Shown here piece by piece: positions 55,739-64,000 of a DNA stretch of 64,000 bases. A model generated the notes under the pieces. That model had not been told where the DNA came from, ran no database searches, and was given only the letters and a program-made list of their open reading frames with translations. Every line of letters starts with the position of its first letter. Positions within the stretch are counted from its first letter, which is position 1. Both the position numbers and the translations under genes were made by a program. Source of the stretch: Ruegeria atlantica (GTDB taxonomy: Bacteria > Pseudomonadota > Alphaproteobacteria > Rhodobacterales > Rhodobacteraceae); assembly GCF_013032505.1 (NCBI RefSeq), contig NZ_WQCG01000002.1, positions 372,001-436,000 of the forward strand. The letters are read 5' to 3'.

Positions 55739-56941
55739 ATGTCCATGACGGCCCGCCGTGCAAACGCTGCTGCGCACTCCATCCAGAAAGTTGAAGCTTT
55801 CTTTACAACTTACAATGCTGCGGTAAAGGAAACGCCTGCTGTTGCAGATTTCACTTTTGGTAATCCGCACGAAATGCCTCTGCCCAGTGTCGTCGATGCG
55901 CTGAAAACTCACGCCGAACCTCAGAGCGTGGACTGGTTCGCATACAAAACCAACGAAACGGACCAATGTGCGTTTCTGGCAGAAGCTTTGTCTGAGGAGT
56001 TGGGTCTTCCATTTGAGGCGGAAGACATCGCACTAACCAAGGGCGCCTTTGGGGCCATTAAGATGTGTTTCACCATGCTACTTGAGCCCGGAGATGAGTG
56101 TATCGTGCCGTTGCCGGGCTGGTTCTGCTATGGGCCAATGTTGGCGGCAGCAGATGCCAAAGAGGTACAGGTGCCTCTGGATCCGGACAGTTTTGATCTT
56201 GACCTGGAGGCTATTGCCAGCGCTATAACCCCGCGCACCAAGATCGTGGTTGTCAATACGCCGCACAACCCGACAGGTCGCATATACTCGCGTTCTGATT
56301 TGCAACAGCTCGCCGACCTGCTCGAGGCAAAGTCAGCCGAGATTGGTCATCGAATTTGGATATTGTCTGACGAACCCTACCGCCGAATTCGGTTTGAAGG
56401 CCTTGGCTTTACGACCCCGGCCGTTGTCTATCCGTACACACTGATCGACTATTCTTACGGGAAAATTCTCCTCGCACCCGGTCTGCGCCTTGGCTACCTT
56501 GCTATCTCTCCCACGATGCCTGCAGCGGAACGAAAAGAGCTTCAGACTCTCCGATTTGCAGTGCAAATGGCGGATGGTTGGAATGTCCCGGATGCCCCAT
56601 TGATCTACGCTTTGCCGGATCTTGAAAGCGTTTCAATAGACATTGCCGCGTTGGCTCGCCGACGTGAACGTATGCTTGGCGCTCTCGGCCAATGGGGTTA
56701 CGGGATGACAAAGCCAGAAGGCACCTTTTATCTTTGGGGGCGGGCCCCGGGCGGTGACAGCGATGCCTTTGCTGAGTTTCTACAAAAGCGTGGCGTCTAC
56801 GTGATGCCTGGAACAGTTTTCGACCGACCAACGGATTTTCGAATTTGCCTTACGGCTACTGACGAAATGATAGAAAACGCAATGCCAACATTTCAGGCGG
56901 CCGCAACAGAATTCCGGCCTTTTGATGCTGCGCGCGCTTAA
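55739..56941 (+). CDS. Class I/II PLP aminotransferase
   Basis: 400 residues, fold type I aminotransferase. Landmarks: NTPHNPTGRIYS (substrate/PLP pocket), ILSDEPYRRI (PLP Asp), and the Schiff-base Lys242 in DYSYGKILLAPGLRLGY, with Arg near the C-terminus (DFRICLTATDEM) for the alpha-carboxylate. Closest in layout to aspartate/aromatic-type aminotransferases; the substrate is not deducible. Start ATG 55739 has AAGGAGAG before it. It precedes the inositol-phosphatase-family gene by 151 bases. Confidence 0.87.
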   Translation: MSMTARRANAAAHSIQKVEAFFTTYNAAVKETPAVADFTFGNPHEMPLPSVVDALKTHAEPQSVDWFAYKTNETDQCAFLAEALSEELGLPFEAEDIALTKGAFGAIKMCFTMLLEPGDECIVPLPGWFCYGPMLAAADAKEVQVPLDPDSFDLDLEAIASAITPRTKIVVVNTPHNPTGRIYSRSDLQQLADLLEAKSAEIGHRIWILSDEPYRRIRFEGLGFTTPAVVYPYTLIDYSYGKILLAPGLRLGYLAISPTMPAAERKELQTLRFAVQMADGWNVPDAPLIYALPDLESVSIDIAALARRRERMLGALGQWGYGMTKPEGTFYLWGRAPGGDSDAFAEFLQKRGVYVMPGTVFDRPTDFRICLTATDEMIENAMPTFQAAATEFRPFDAARA

Positions 56942-57092
56942 AGGATGCCATAGGTCCACCGTCACTTGGATAACACTCGTTCGCCAAACGGGTGCTAGTC
57001 TCCTGAAGACTGCGAAACCACTCCGTGATTGCCAGGCATTCGCTTAGCCTGCAATGTTGCATGGCAACTCTTCAACCGGAAAAGGGCTTCCC

Positions 57093-57884
57093 ATGTCTCG
57101 ACTTTCAGAACGCAGAGATTTTGCCGTCGAAGTCTGCGAGGAGGCTGGAGTAATTGCCCAAAATTACTTCGCAGATCGGGATAGTCTTATTGTCGATCAA
57201 AAAGGCGCTCAGGACTGGGTGAGCGAAGCGGATAAAAATGTCGAAACCTTCATTCGTCAAAGAATCGAAGAGGCGTGGCCTAAAGACGGAGTTTTTGGTG
57301 AAGAGCACGGCGCAGTAACGGGGGAAAGCGGCTTTGACTGGGTGATAGATCCAATCGATGGAACAACAAACTTCGTTAATGGCATACCTGCATGGACTAT
57401 CGTTCTGGCTGGCGTGACGGAAGGGAAAACAACGATTGGCGTGATCCGAGACCCAAATGTGGATGAGACCTTTGTCGCAACGCGCGGGGAAGGAGCGATC
57501 CTAAACGGATCACGAATGCGCGTCGCGTCGGGCGTGGCGTTGCGGGACGGAACGGTCGCTGTGGGATATTCGAACCGGATTGAAACACGCCATGTCTTAC
57601 CCGTTATCGCGGATCTGGTCGAACACGGGGCCATGTTCCACAGAAACGCCAGCGGAGCGCTGTCTTTGGCTTATGTGGCTGCCGGGCGTCTTCTGGGCTA
57701 CGTAGAAGAACATATGAACGCCTGGGATTGTCTTGCTGGGCAACTGCTGGTCTCTGAAGCGGGTGGCGTTATCGAGGATCAAAATGCTGACGTTATGATC
57801 CGGGACGGCGGGCGTGTGATCGTGGGTACGCCAGATGTATTCGAGACGTTGCTTGAGATCGCTGAAAGTGCCTGGACCGCTTGA
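57093..57884 (+). CDS. Inositol monophosphatase-family phosphatase
   Basis: 263 residues from the ATG at 57093 (GAAAAGGG before it). Complete Mg-dependent catalytic set: FGEEHG, DWVIDPIDGTTNFVNG and NAWDCLAGQLLVSEAGG. It dephosphorylates inositol phosphate or a related sugar phosphate or 3'-phosphoadenosine nucleotide. It ends three bases from the convergent histidine-phosphatase gene of the sugar-phosphate importer operon, suggesting a role in handling phosphorylated substrates (inference). Confidence 0.9.
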   Translation: MSRLSERRDFAVEVCEEAGVIAQNYFADRDSLIVDQKGAQDWVSEADKNVETFIRQRIEEAWPKDGVFGEEHGAVTGESGFDWVIDPIDGTTNFVNGIPAWTIVLAGVTEGKTTIGVIRDPNVDETFVATRGEGAILNGSRMRVASGVALRDGTVAVGYSNRIETRHVLPVIADLVEHGAMFHRNASGALSLAYVAAGRLLGYVEEHMNAWDCLAGQLLVSEAGGVIEDQNADVMIRDGGRVIVGTPDVFETLLEIAESAWTA

Positions 57885-57887
57885 CGT

Positions 57888-58454
57888 CTAGGCCAACGAT
57901 ATCCAACCTGATTGCGGTTTTAGCGTCGATATATCTGCCCGCCAGAATTGGCCTTGTGAAGGCTGGTCGTACCTGCGGTCTATCGATCGACCCGAGAGTT
58001 TACACCACAGCAATGTGCCAACCGCCCCGTGTGTTACGATCGCGATATCCCCGGCCTTATGCATCTGGATAATCTCGGTGACTGTCTGATGAACGCGTTT
58101 TTGAGCCTCGACAGCTGTTTCCCAACCTCGATAACTATCTTCAGGATGAGCAAAAAAAGCATCCGCTGCTGCCTCAAAATCGTCCTCAGGCAAATAACCG
58201 GTTGCGGTGCGGTCGTTTTCACCAAGACCCAAGTGGAAACTAACTGGCAGCTTTTGACTTTCGGCAAGAATTGCGCCCGTTTCTTGGGCCTTCCGCTCGC
58301 AACTGGTCCAAACCTGTGTGACATTCGACAAGATTTTACCAGAAGCAAATACAGTAGCGCGTCTGCGGCCCGTCGCATTCAGGCCCCAATCTGTGATCGG
58401 GACACCCGGATCAACTGAGACCTCGGGATGTGTGATGACAAATAGGTTCGGCAT
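57888..58454 (-). CDS. Divergent histidine phosphatase-family protein
   Basis: 188 residues of the phosphoglycerate-mutase-like fold. The catalytic motif RHG is replaced by THP (FVITHPEVSVDP); the nucleophilic His is kept, the phosphate-pocket Arg is not. Later motifs are present: TSCERKAQETG with its Arg, GENDR for the acid, and IVTHGAVG with the second His. It likely acts as a phosphatase on an imported phosphate ester. Its ATG directly abuts the stop of the importer ATPase, so it is the last gene of that operon. Confidence 0.78.
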   Translation of the reverse strand: MPNLFVITHPEVSVDPGVPITDWGLNATGRRRATVFASGKILSNVTQVWTSCERKAQETGAILAESQKLPVSFHLGLGENDRTATGYLPEDDFEAAADAFFAHPEDSYRGWETAVEAQKRVHQTVTEIIQMHKAGDIAIVTHGAVGTLLWCKLSGRSIDRRYDQPSQGQFWRADISTLKPQSGWISLA

Positions 58455-59525
58455 TTAATCTGGCAAAAGCACCGGACCCTTGTCCGTAAAACCCATCTTG
58501 ATTTGAACGCCGGGTTCAAACGGTGCGTCTACATTATCGTGGACAGCAAAAACCTGACCAAACTTACCTGTCAGCGTGTATTCCATCCGGACTCCAACAT
58601 ACGTCGCTTTGGCCACCGTAGCTGGTATGCCCTGATCTGAACCGATGACCAGACGTGAGGGGCGCACTGCGATAGTAGCCGGCCCTTTGAACAAACCTCG
58701 GTGTGGAAGCATATGGCGATAACCTTCGATTTCGATCGTTGCCATGTCACCATCGATATTGACGACTTGGCAACTCAGAAGGTTTGCCTCGCCAATGAAA
58801 TCGGCAACAAACCGGTCATTCGGGGCGTCGTAAAGCTGCCGCGGTGTACCCGTCTGGGCGATAGCGGCGTTGCGCATAACGACGATCTCATCCGAGACCG
58901 CCAGCGCCTCCTCTTGATCATGTGTGACGTAAACAACCGTCAAACCAAGGTCTTGCTGGATTGCCCGAATGTCTTCGCGCACCTGACGACGAAGCTTAGC
59001 ATCGAGGTTGGACAACGGCTCGTCGAACAGCAAGACCTGTGGCTCAAGAACCAGCGCGCGTGCAACGGCAACACGCTGTTGCTGGCCTCCAGAAAGCTCA
59101 GAGGGAAGGCGGCTGTCGAACCCTTGAAGGCCAACCAGCTCTAAGCCGTACAAGGCACGACTGCGCGCTTCATCCTTCGCAAAGCCCGAGAATGTGAGGC
59201 CATACATCACGTTTTCCAACACGCTCATATGAGGGAACAATGCGTATGATTGAAACACCATGGAAACATCGCGGTCGGTGGCGGGCAGTTTGGTCACGTC
59301 TCGCTCACCAATCAGGATTTTGCCTGAGCTTGCCATCTCCAACCCGGCAATCATGCGCAGCGTCGTTGTTTTTCCGCACCCTGACGGACCAAGCAACGTG
59401 ACGAGTTTTCCTGCGTCTACTTGAAGATTGATGCTGTCGACGGCGACGACATCCTTGCCGAACACTTTCGAAACGTTCTCAAAGCATACCGGCGCGGCCT
59501 TGGAACCGATTTTGGTGTCGGTCAT
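58455..59525 (-). CDS. ABC importer ATPase, AfuC/FbpC-like
   Basis: 356 residues. Walker A GPSGCGKTT, Q-loop VFQSYALFPHM, signature LSGGQQQRVAVARAL, Walker B VLLFDEPLSNLD and switch His in YVTHDQEEAL are all intact, with a C-terminal TOBE-type domain. It powers the fused permease encoded upstream (four-base overlap). Confidence 0.92.
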   Translation of the reverse strand: MTDTKIGSKAAPVCFENVSKVFGKDVVAVDSINLQVDAGKLVTLLGPSGCGKTTTLRMIAGLEMASSGKILIGERDVTKLPATDRDVSMVFQSYALFPHMSVLENVMYGLTFSGFAKDEARSRALYGLELVGLQGFDSRLPSELSGGQQQRVAVARALVLEPQVLLFDEPLSNLDAKLRRQVREDIRAIQQDLGLTVVYVTHDQEEALAVSDEIVVMRNAAIAQTGTPRQLYDAPNDRFVADFIGEANLLSCQVVNIDGDMATIEIEGYRHMLPHRGLFKGPATIAVRPSRLVIGSDQGIPATVAKATYVGVRMEYTLTGKFGQVFAVHDNVDAPFEPGVQIKMGFTDKGPVLLPD

Positions 59526-61738
59526 GGCGATCTCTCCGTTCCGTGCTGCGTACGTCGACCAATTTGGACCCGACCGACGAGAAGTTGCAATAAGCCGACT
59601 GCCGCGAGCATTACGAAAATCAGCGTTGTCGAATAGGCGATAGCAAGGCCATAATCGTTATTCTCGACCCGACCGATAATATAGCTGGTTGCCATGTCAT
59701 ACTCAGCGCTAACCAGAAAGATGACTGCCGAGATCGCCGTCATGGCACGGACAAAGCTGTAGACAAGCGCGGCCAGTATCGCGGGGCGCAGCAGCGGTAA
59801 GATGACGTTTCGAAAAGTCTGCCAAGAATTAGCACCAAGAGTCAGCGAGGATTCATCCAGGCTGCGGTCAAGTTGCGACATACTCGCGATGCCCGCGCGA
59901 ACGCCGACCGGCATATTGCGGAAGATGAAGCTGACAACCAGGATAACGCCAGTTCCAGTTATTTCGATTGGCGGAACGTTGAAGGCAAGGATATAGCTGA
60001 CGCCGATCACTGTTCCGGGAATTGCGAACGACAGCATGGTGCCGAACTCAAATGCGTTCTTGCCCGCAAAGTTCTGTCGGGTCAGCAGGTAGGCAGTCAC
60101 CAACCCAACAGCGGCGGTCAAAGGTGCGGCAATGGCCGCGATGGTGATGGTGGTCCAGAAACTGTCCCAAGCCGCCCCGGTCCAGCGAATGCCCTCTTCT
60201 TCGAAGCGAACGGAGAAAGCCGTGACATAGTGTTTGAGTGTAAGCGAGTTGTTGACGCCCCATAGCTCGACCACACTGCCATAGACGATCATCGCATAGA
60301 CGATGATTGTGAATAGACCCCAACCAAGGGCCACGACCAGCACGGGGACCGACAGGCCGCCTGGCATCAGTGGGTGCACGCCTGCATCGCCTTTGCCGGT
60401 AACAGTTGTATAGCTCTTTTTTCCGAGCCAGGCACGCTGCGCGTAAAAGGCTGAAAGTGTAAAGAACAGCAGAACCATGGCTAGAACTGCCGCCCGACCT
60501 TGATCGTATTGAGCGCCGACGATAGCAAAGAATATTTCGGTTGAAAGCACATCGAAATTGCCGCCCAATACAAGCGGGTTGCCAAAATCGGCCATGCTTT
60601 CAATGAAGCCCAGAAGAAACGCATTAGCCAGACCAGGTCGCATCAAGGGTAAGGAAACCGTCTTGAACGTCTGCCATCTGCTGGCCCGGAGGGTCTGGGC
60701 TGCTTCCTCCATCGAAGGAGAGACGCCTTCAACCACGCCGATCAGCACGAGGAACGCAATTGGTGTGAACGCGAGTGTCTGCGCAATCAGGATGCCAGGC
60801 ATTCCGTAAAGCCACCGTGTCGGTTGCGTGCCGAATAGTTCGGCAACGAACCGGGTGACAGACCCGGACAGGCCAAAAAGCAGGATTAGCGCCAGGCCGA
60901 TCACGAACGGCGGGGTGATTATTGGCAGAACGGTAAGAGCTCGCAGCGCACGCTTGTAACGAAAGCCTGAACGCGTCACGACCAGTGCAAAGCAAAGACC
61001 TAGGACGGTGGTGATGACGCCAACTAGGATGGCAAGGAACAGTGAATTCCAGGCCGCGCCACAACGCGCACCCTGAAAACACCCCAGACCCCACAGTCGA
61101 TCATCGAAAAACTTCGAGAAGAATACCGCAATGGAATACGCACCATCTTCGGTGATAAAGGCGGCGAAAAGCATTTTGGCAATTGGGAAAAAGACAAATG
61201 CGGTAACGATTGTAATCACGCCGCCGATGGCGCTCACAACAAAGACGTCACCGTTAATGGCACCTCTTGCTGCGATCCCCTGAGTGAGCAGGAACAGAAA
61301 GCTCGAGGCACATATCATTGCGCCGTAGCCCATGCCGAACTGACGATCGCCAAGGTCGCCAAACAACGCTTCCAGCCAATCGAAATTGAATCCTCTTATG
61401 CCAATACTGAACCCCTGAGCGATCAACCAGCCGAAGCCGAGCGTGCCGGACAGGATCAGAATGCGGGCGTAAAGTGGATCAGATTTGGTGCGTTTCAACA
61501 CCAAAAGCGGCAGCGCCAGAGCGATCAGGAGCGGCGCCAGCCAGAGTTTTTCACCCTGCCCAATCAGAAACGCAGCCGGGGCATAATCCTCATTGAAAGG
61601 GTAGCCGTCCAAAAGCCACTCGAACGACCACAGGCCGCCGTCGACCATGTACCAGGGCAACAGGCAGAATCCGACCCACCCGGCGATGATCCAGAAGATC
61701 AGGACCGGATGGGTCGTTTTTGAATTCTGGTCAGTCAT
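59522..61738 (-). CDS. ABC importer fused double permease, AfuB-like
   Basis: 738 residues with two six-helix permease halves and two ATPase-docking loops: EEAAQTLRASRWQTFKTVSLP (about residue 365) and DESSLTLGANSWQTFRNVILP (about 640). Double-length permeases of this size occur in ferric-iron (FbpB) and hexose-phosphate (AfuB) systems. It abuts the binding-protein gene and overlaps the ATPase gene. Confidence 0.9.
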   Translation of the reverse strand: MTDQNSKTTHPVLIFWIIAGWVGFCLLPWYMVDGGLWSFEWLLDGYPFNEDYAPAAFLIGQGEKLWLAPLLIALALPLLVLKRTKSDPLYARILILSGTLGFGWLIAQGFSIGIRGFNFDWLEALFGDLGDRQFGMGYGAMICASSFLFLLTQGIAARGAINGDVFVVSAIGGVITIVTAFVFFPIAKMLFAAFITEDGAYSIAVFFSKFFDDRLWGLGCFQGARCGAAWNSLFLAILVGVITTVLGLCFALVVTRSGFRYKRALRALTVLPIITPPFVIGLALILLFGLSGSVTRFVAELFGTQPTRWLYGMPGILIAQTLAFTPIAFLVLIGVVEGVSPSMEEAAQTLRASRWQTFKTVSLPLMRPGLANAFLLGFIESMADFGNPLVLGGNFDVLSTEIFFAIVGAQYDQGRAAVLAMVLLFFTLSAFYAQRAWLGKKSYTTVTGKGDAGVHPLMPGGLSVPVLVVALGWGLFTIIVYAMIVYGSVVELWGVNNSLTLKHYVTAFSVRFEEEGIRWTGAAWDSFWTTITIAAIAAPLTAAVGLVTAYLLTRQNFAGKNAFEFGTMLSFAIPGTVIGVSYILAFNVPPIEITGTGVILVVSFIFRNMPVGVRAGIASMSQLDRSLDESSLTLGANSWQTFRNVILPLLRPAILAALVYSFVRAMTAISAVIFLVSAEYDMATSYIIGRVENNDYGLAIAYSTTLIFVMLAAVGLLQLLVGRVQIGRRTQHGTERSP

Positions 61739-62764
61739 TTATTGCGGCAGAGTCGAAACCTCTTCGTCCCATTTCTGCAATAGACGCTTCCGTTCGTCTG
61801 AGGAGCCATACTTTTTAAAGTCGTAGTCAATCAGCTTGATCTGGCTCATGTCAGGCGCACTGTCCGAAGTTTCCGCGCCCTTGTTTGATGGCACCTGAAA
61901 GGCGTTGACTTGAAGTGCAAGGTTCTGAGCTTCGGGCGACAGGGCCCAATCGTAGAACTTTTTCGCCTCTTCCTCGTTGCGAGCCCCGTCTATGATTGAC
62001 ATTGAGCCAATTTCATACCCGGTGCCTTCGCATGGTGCGATAACTTTGATCGGGAACCCCGAAACGGCCTGTTTCACAGCATCATGCATGAAGACAATAC
62101 CAATGGTATTCTCGCCACGACCGGCGGCCTTGATGGGTGCTGAACCAGACTTGGTGTACTGATTGATGTTCGAATGCAGGCCTTTCATGAACTCGAAGCC
62201 TTCATCCTCGCCAAATATCTGCACCATTGAGGCCAGCGTCGTATAAGCCGTGCCTGACGAGTTCGGGTTCGCCATTTGAACATGGCCCTTGTACTCGGGC
62301 TTCAGCAAGTCTTTCCAGCAGGCGGGTTCGGGCAGGTTGTTTGCGGCGACAAGGTCGGCATTGTACCCATATCCAAGCGCACCCGAGTAGATACCGATCG
62401 TCTTGTTGCCGGCGCTTTCCGCCTGAGATATCGCCCAATCATGAAGCTGGTCGCGCATTGGCGACATGTATTCCATCGTCAGGCCTTCTTCGGCGGCCTG
62501 CAAATGCGGGTCACCCGTGCCACCCCACCAAACGTCACCCTTCGGGTTCGAACTTTCGGCTCGGATTTGTGCAAAGGTTTCGCCTGAGGATTTCCGGGTC
62601 ATATTGACGTCGATGCCAGTCGCATCTTCAAAGCTTCGCGCCATGAGCTGGCACCAATCTTCCTGCGCCGAACAATAGAGTGTCAGCTTGTCGGCCTGTG
62701 CCGCCGACAATGACGCGGTCAGGGCAATCACCGACCCTACCGCAGTGTATGTCAATTTTCTCAT
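61739..62764 (-). CDS. ABC importer substrate-binding protein, AfuA-like
   Basis: 341 residues with a Sec signal (MRKLTYTAVGSVIALTASLSAAQA). The mature start KLTLYCSAQEDWCQLMARSFE and the SGETFAQIRAE and DVWWGGTGDPHLQAAEEGL stretches resemble AfuA, the hexose-phosphate binder of Actinobacillus, as well as ferric-iron binders; the tyrosine pair of classic FbpA iron sites is not evident. The phosphatase in the operon and the DeoR gene next door favour a phosphorylated organic ligand over iron (inference). Confidence 0.88.
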   Translation of the reverse strand: MRKLTYTAVGSVIALTASLSAAQADKLTLYCSAQEDWCQLMARSFEDATGIDVNMTRKSSGETFAQIRAESSNPKGDVWWGGTGDPHLQAAEEGLTMEYMSPMRDQLHDWAISQAESAGNKTIGIYSGALGYGYNADLVAANNLPEPACWKDLLKPEYKGHVQMANPNSSGTAYTTLASMVQIFGEDEGFEFMKGLHSNINQYTKSGSAPIKAAGRGENTIGIVFMHDAVKQAVSGFPIKVIAPCEGTGYEIGSMSIIDGARNEEEAKKFYDWALSPEAQNLALQVNAFQVPSNKGAETSDSAPDMSQIKLIDYDFKKYGSSDERKRLLQKWDEEVSTLPQ

Positions 62765-63241
62765 TGTTTCCTCCCTTTGAGCTTTCTACGTCCGAGTTTC
62801 CCGGTTCTTTTTGTGCCCTTCCTCATGTAGCCTTTCGAAGCTTCTTCATGACAGTTTGAACTTTCTGATCATCTGTCAAACTTTTCAGTAATCGCGACAG
62901 GTCTTTTTCTGTTTCGCTTTACTGGCAAAAACCAATGACGCGTCGTGCCCAAGCACATTGAACGCTGCAATCTGATCTGCCGTTTTGCTGCCGCTCATGC
63001 TTTCCCCCAATGCCACACGATCAAATACATGAGGATACTGTCTTATTGGCCAGTTGGCGGATTAAGACGTTTTCCCAATTCCCATTCTGAAATTGATCAG
63101 CCTGTGCATTCTTACTCTGCGCTTTGAAACACTTGGAATCTCTGGAATTCTCACAACCTTCCGTGGGTTATGCAACAAAAATTATTGCAAAATGCCCGAA
63201 AGCCCACAAAGGTAGAGCTCGAAACCTAGTCGGGTCGTCGG
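62765..63241. promoter_or_regulatory. Divergent promoter region, afuA-like operon/DeoR gene
   Basis: 477 bases without a supported gene. Two candidate operators are visible: AGTTTGA (62853-62859) with TCAAACT (62876-62882), a perfect 7-bp inverted repeat about 90 bases before the importer operon, and TGCAA (63171-63175) with TTGCA (63185-63189) about 55 bases before the DeoR gene. Either could be the DeoR site. Confidence 0.4.
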
Positions 63242-64000
63242 ATGTCCAAAACCAAAACACGCGGCAAAATGACTGATAAGGGCAAGGGTCGGGTCAAGAA
63301 ATCCGACCGGCGCCAGCAGATATTGCTGGAATTGAAACTGCGCCCGCACGTTCGCATCAACGAGTTGGCCCATCGGTTCAATGTCTCCACTGAGACGGTG
63401 CGCAGGGACTTCGAGGCCCTGTCGAATGACGGCCTTATCGCGCGTGCCCACGGGGGTGCATCAGCTCCGACCCAAGGGCATTATCCAGGTTTGGATGAAC
63501 GAACAAACGCGCAAGTTGATGAATGCGAGCGAATAGGTGTTAGCGCGGCGGAACTGATTCAGGGCGGTGAAACGGTCATGATCGATTCCGGCTCAACCAC
63601 TATCGAGATGGCACGTGCACTGGCCTATATCGGCACCCCATGCACGGTGATTACAAATTCAATTCCCGTGGCGATGACTCTGGGCCAAGGGCCCGTTCAA
63701 ATCCTTTTATGCCCAGGTGAATACTTGGCAGCTGAATCCGCCACGATCGGAACCGAGACGCTTGAGTTTCTATCTCGGTTTAACGTCGACAGGTGCTTGA
63801 TCGGTTCATCGGGTTTCTCGACGGAAGGGCCCTCAGAAACAGTGCGGGGCTTTGCTGCAGTAAAAAGGATGATGCTGACGCGTGCCAAAAAACGGCATCT
63901 TCTTATTGATTCCGGGAAATTCGGCCGCAAAGGTCTGTCTCAAGTGGGAGACCTTTGTAGTTTGGATTCCATTGTCACTGATAAAAAACCAACAGGAGAA
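63242..64000 (+). CDS. DeoR/GlpR-family transcriptional regulator (3' end beyond window)
   Basis: 253 codons from the ATG at 63242 to the window edge, still open. DeoR winged helix (about 20-80): DRRQQILLELKLRPHVRIN, LAHRFNVSTETVRRDFEALS, then the family's ARAHGGA hinge. The effector domain has MIDSGSTTIEMARAL and LIGSSGFSTEGPSE; DeoR proteins bind phosphorylated sugars in this pocket. Divergent from the AfuABC-like operon, so it is the likely repressor of that importer. Confidence 0.88.
   Translation, partial: MSKTKTRGKMTDKGKGRVKKSDRRQQILLELKLRPHVRINELAHRFNVSTETVRRDFEALSNDGLIARAHGGASAPTQGHYPGLDERTNAQVDECERIGVSAAELIQGGETVMIDSGSTTIEMARALAYIGTPCTVITNSIPVAMTLGQGPVQILLCPGEYLAAESATIGTETLEFLSRFNVDRCLIGSSGFSTEGPSETVRGFAAVKRMMLTRAKKRHLLIDSGKFGRKGLSQVGDLCSLDSIVTDKKPTGE

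Noticed and set aside
62945..63127. 60-codon plus-strand frame in the afuA/DeoR gap
   Set aside because: No ribosome site, no recognisable domain, and it lies in a divergent promoter region.
1..64000. tRNA/rRNA genes, CRISPR arrays, prophage or toxin-antitoxin genes
   Set aside because: I looked on both strands and saw no cloverleaf-like tRNA, rRNA, regularly spaced repeats, integrase or toxin-antitoxin pair; tRNA absence would need a covariance search to be certain.

Overview
The window reads as chromosomal DNA of a marine alphaproteobacterium of the Rhodobacteraceae (Roseobacter group). This is an inference from gene content and layout: a bioBFDAGC operon with BioR-type boxes (TTATCTATAA), a TRAP importer, several binding-protein ABC importers, a Tat-exported nucleotidase, and tightly overlapped (ATGA) operons of moderately GC-rich DNA. 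I saw no rRNA, tRNA, CRISPR array or intact mobile element. The only mobile-element trace is a decayed IS21-type istB fragment near 54.1-54.3 kb.

Layout. (1) 1-7.8 kb: TetR gene (cut by the left edge) divergent from an atu-like operon (AtuA-type protein, two-subunit biotin-dependent acyl-CoA carboxylase, TIGR03084-type protein), then an AI-2E family permease. (2) 7.9-15.6 kb: periplasmic cyclic-nucleotide phosphodiesterase/nucleotidase divergent from the complete late and early biotin operon bioBFDAGC. The biotin made there would be needed by the neighbouring carboxylase. (3) 15.6-24.4 kb: a large cadherin/PA14 surface protein divergent from a type I secretion-like set: two ABC membrane proteins, both with broken ATPase motifs, plus an HlyD-like adaptor. 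(4) 24.5-28.9 kb: SLC13 transporter and queC-D-E-F, preceded by a preQ1-I riboswitch. (5) 28.9-39.4 kb: a catabolic locus of unknown substrate (Asp/Glu racemase-like enzyme, GntR, ThDP enzyme, LysR, enolase-superfamily enzyme, FAD amino-acid oxidase-like enzyme, TRAP importer, BASS-like permease). (6) 39.4-43.4 kb: aconitase AcnB, a VOC protein and a DUF4345-like membrane protein.

(7) 43.6-50.1 kb: an operon that matches E. coli yegU-yegV-yegW in gene families (ADP-ribosylglycohydrolase, PfkB kinase, GntR/UTRA regulator) but carries a polyamine-type ABC importer in place of YegT. (8) 50.1-54.5 kb: about 1.1 kb without a convincing gene, then a gadC-gadB glutamate decarboxylase acid-resistance pair, then the IS21 remnant. 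(9) 54.5-64 kb: an uncharacterised membrane protein, an aminotransferase, an inositol-monophosphatase-family enzyme, and an AfuABC-like (sugar-phosphate type) ABC importer co-transcribed with a divergent histidine phosphatase, with a DeoR regulator running off the right edge.

The most unusual items are the secretion locus with two catalytically degenerate ABC subunits, the yeg-like operon with its own importer, the AfuABC-phosphatase-DeoR locus, and the riboswitch and BioR regulatory sites.
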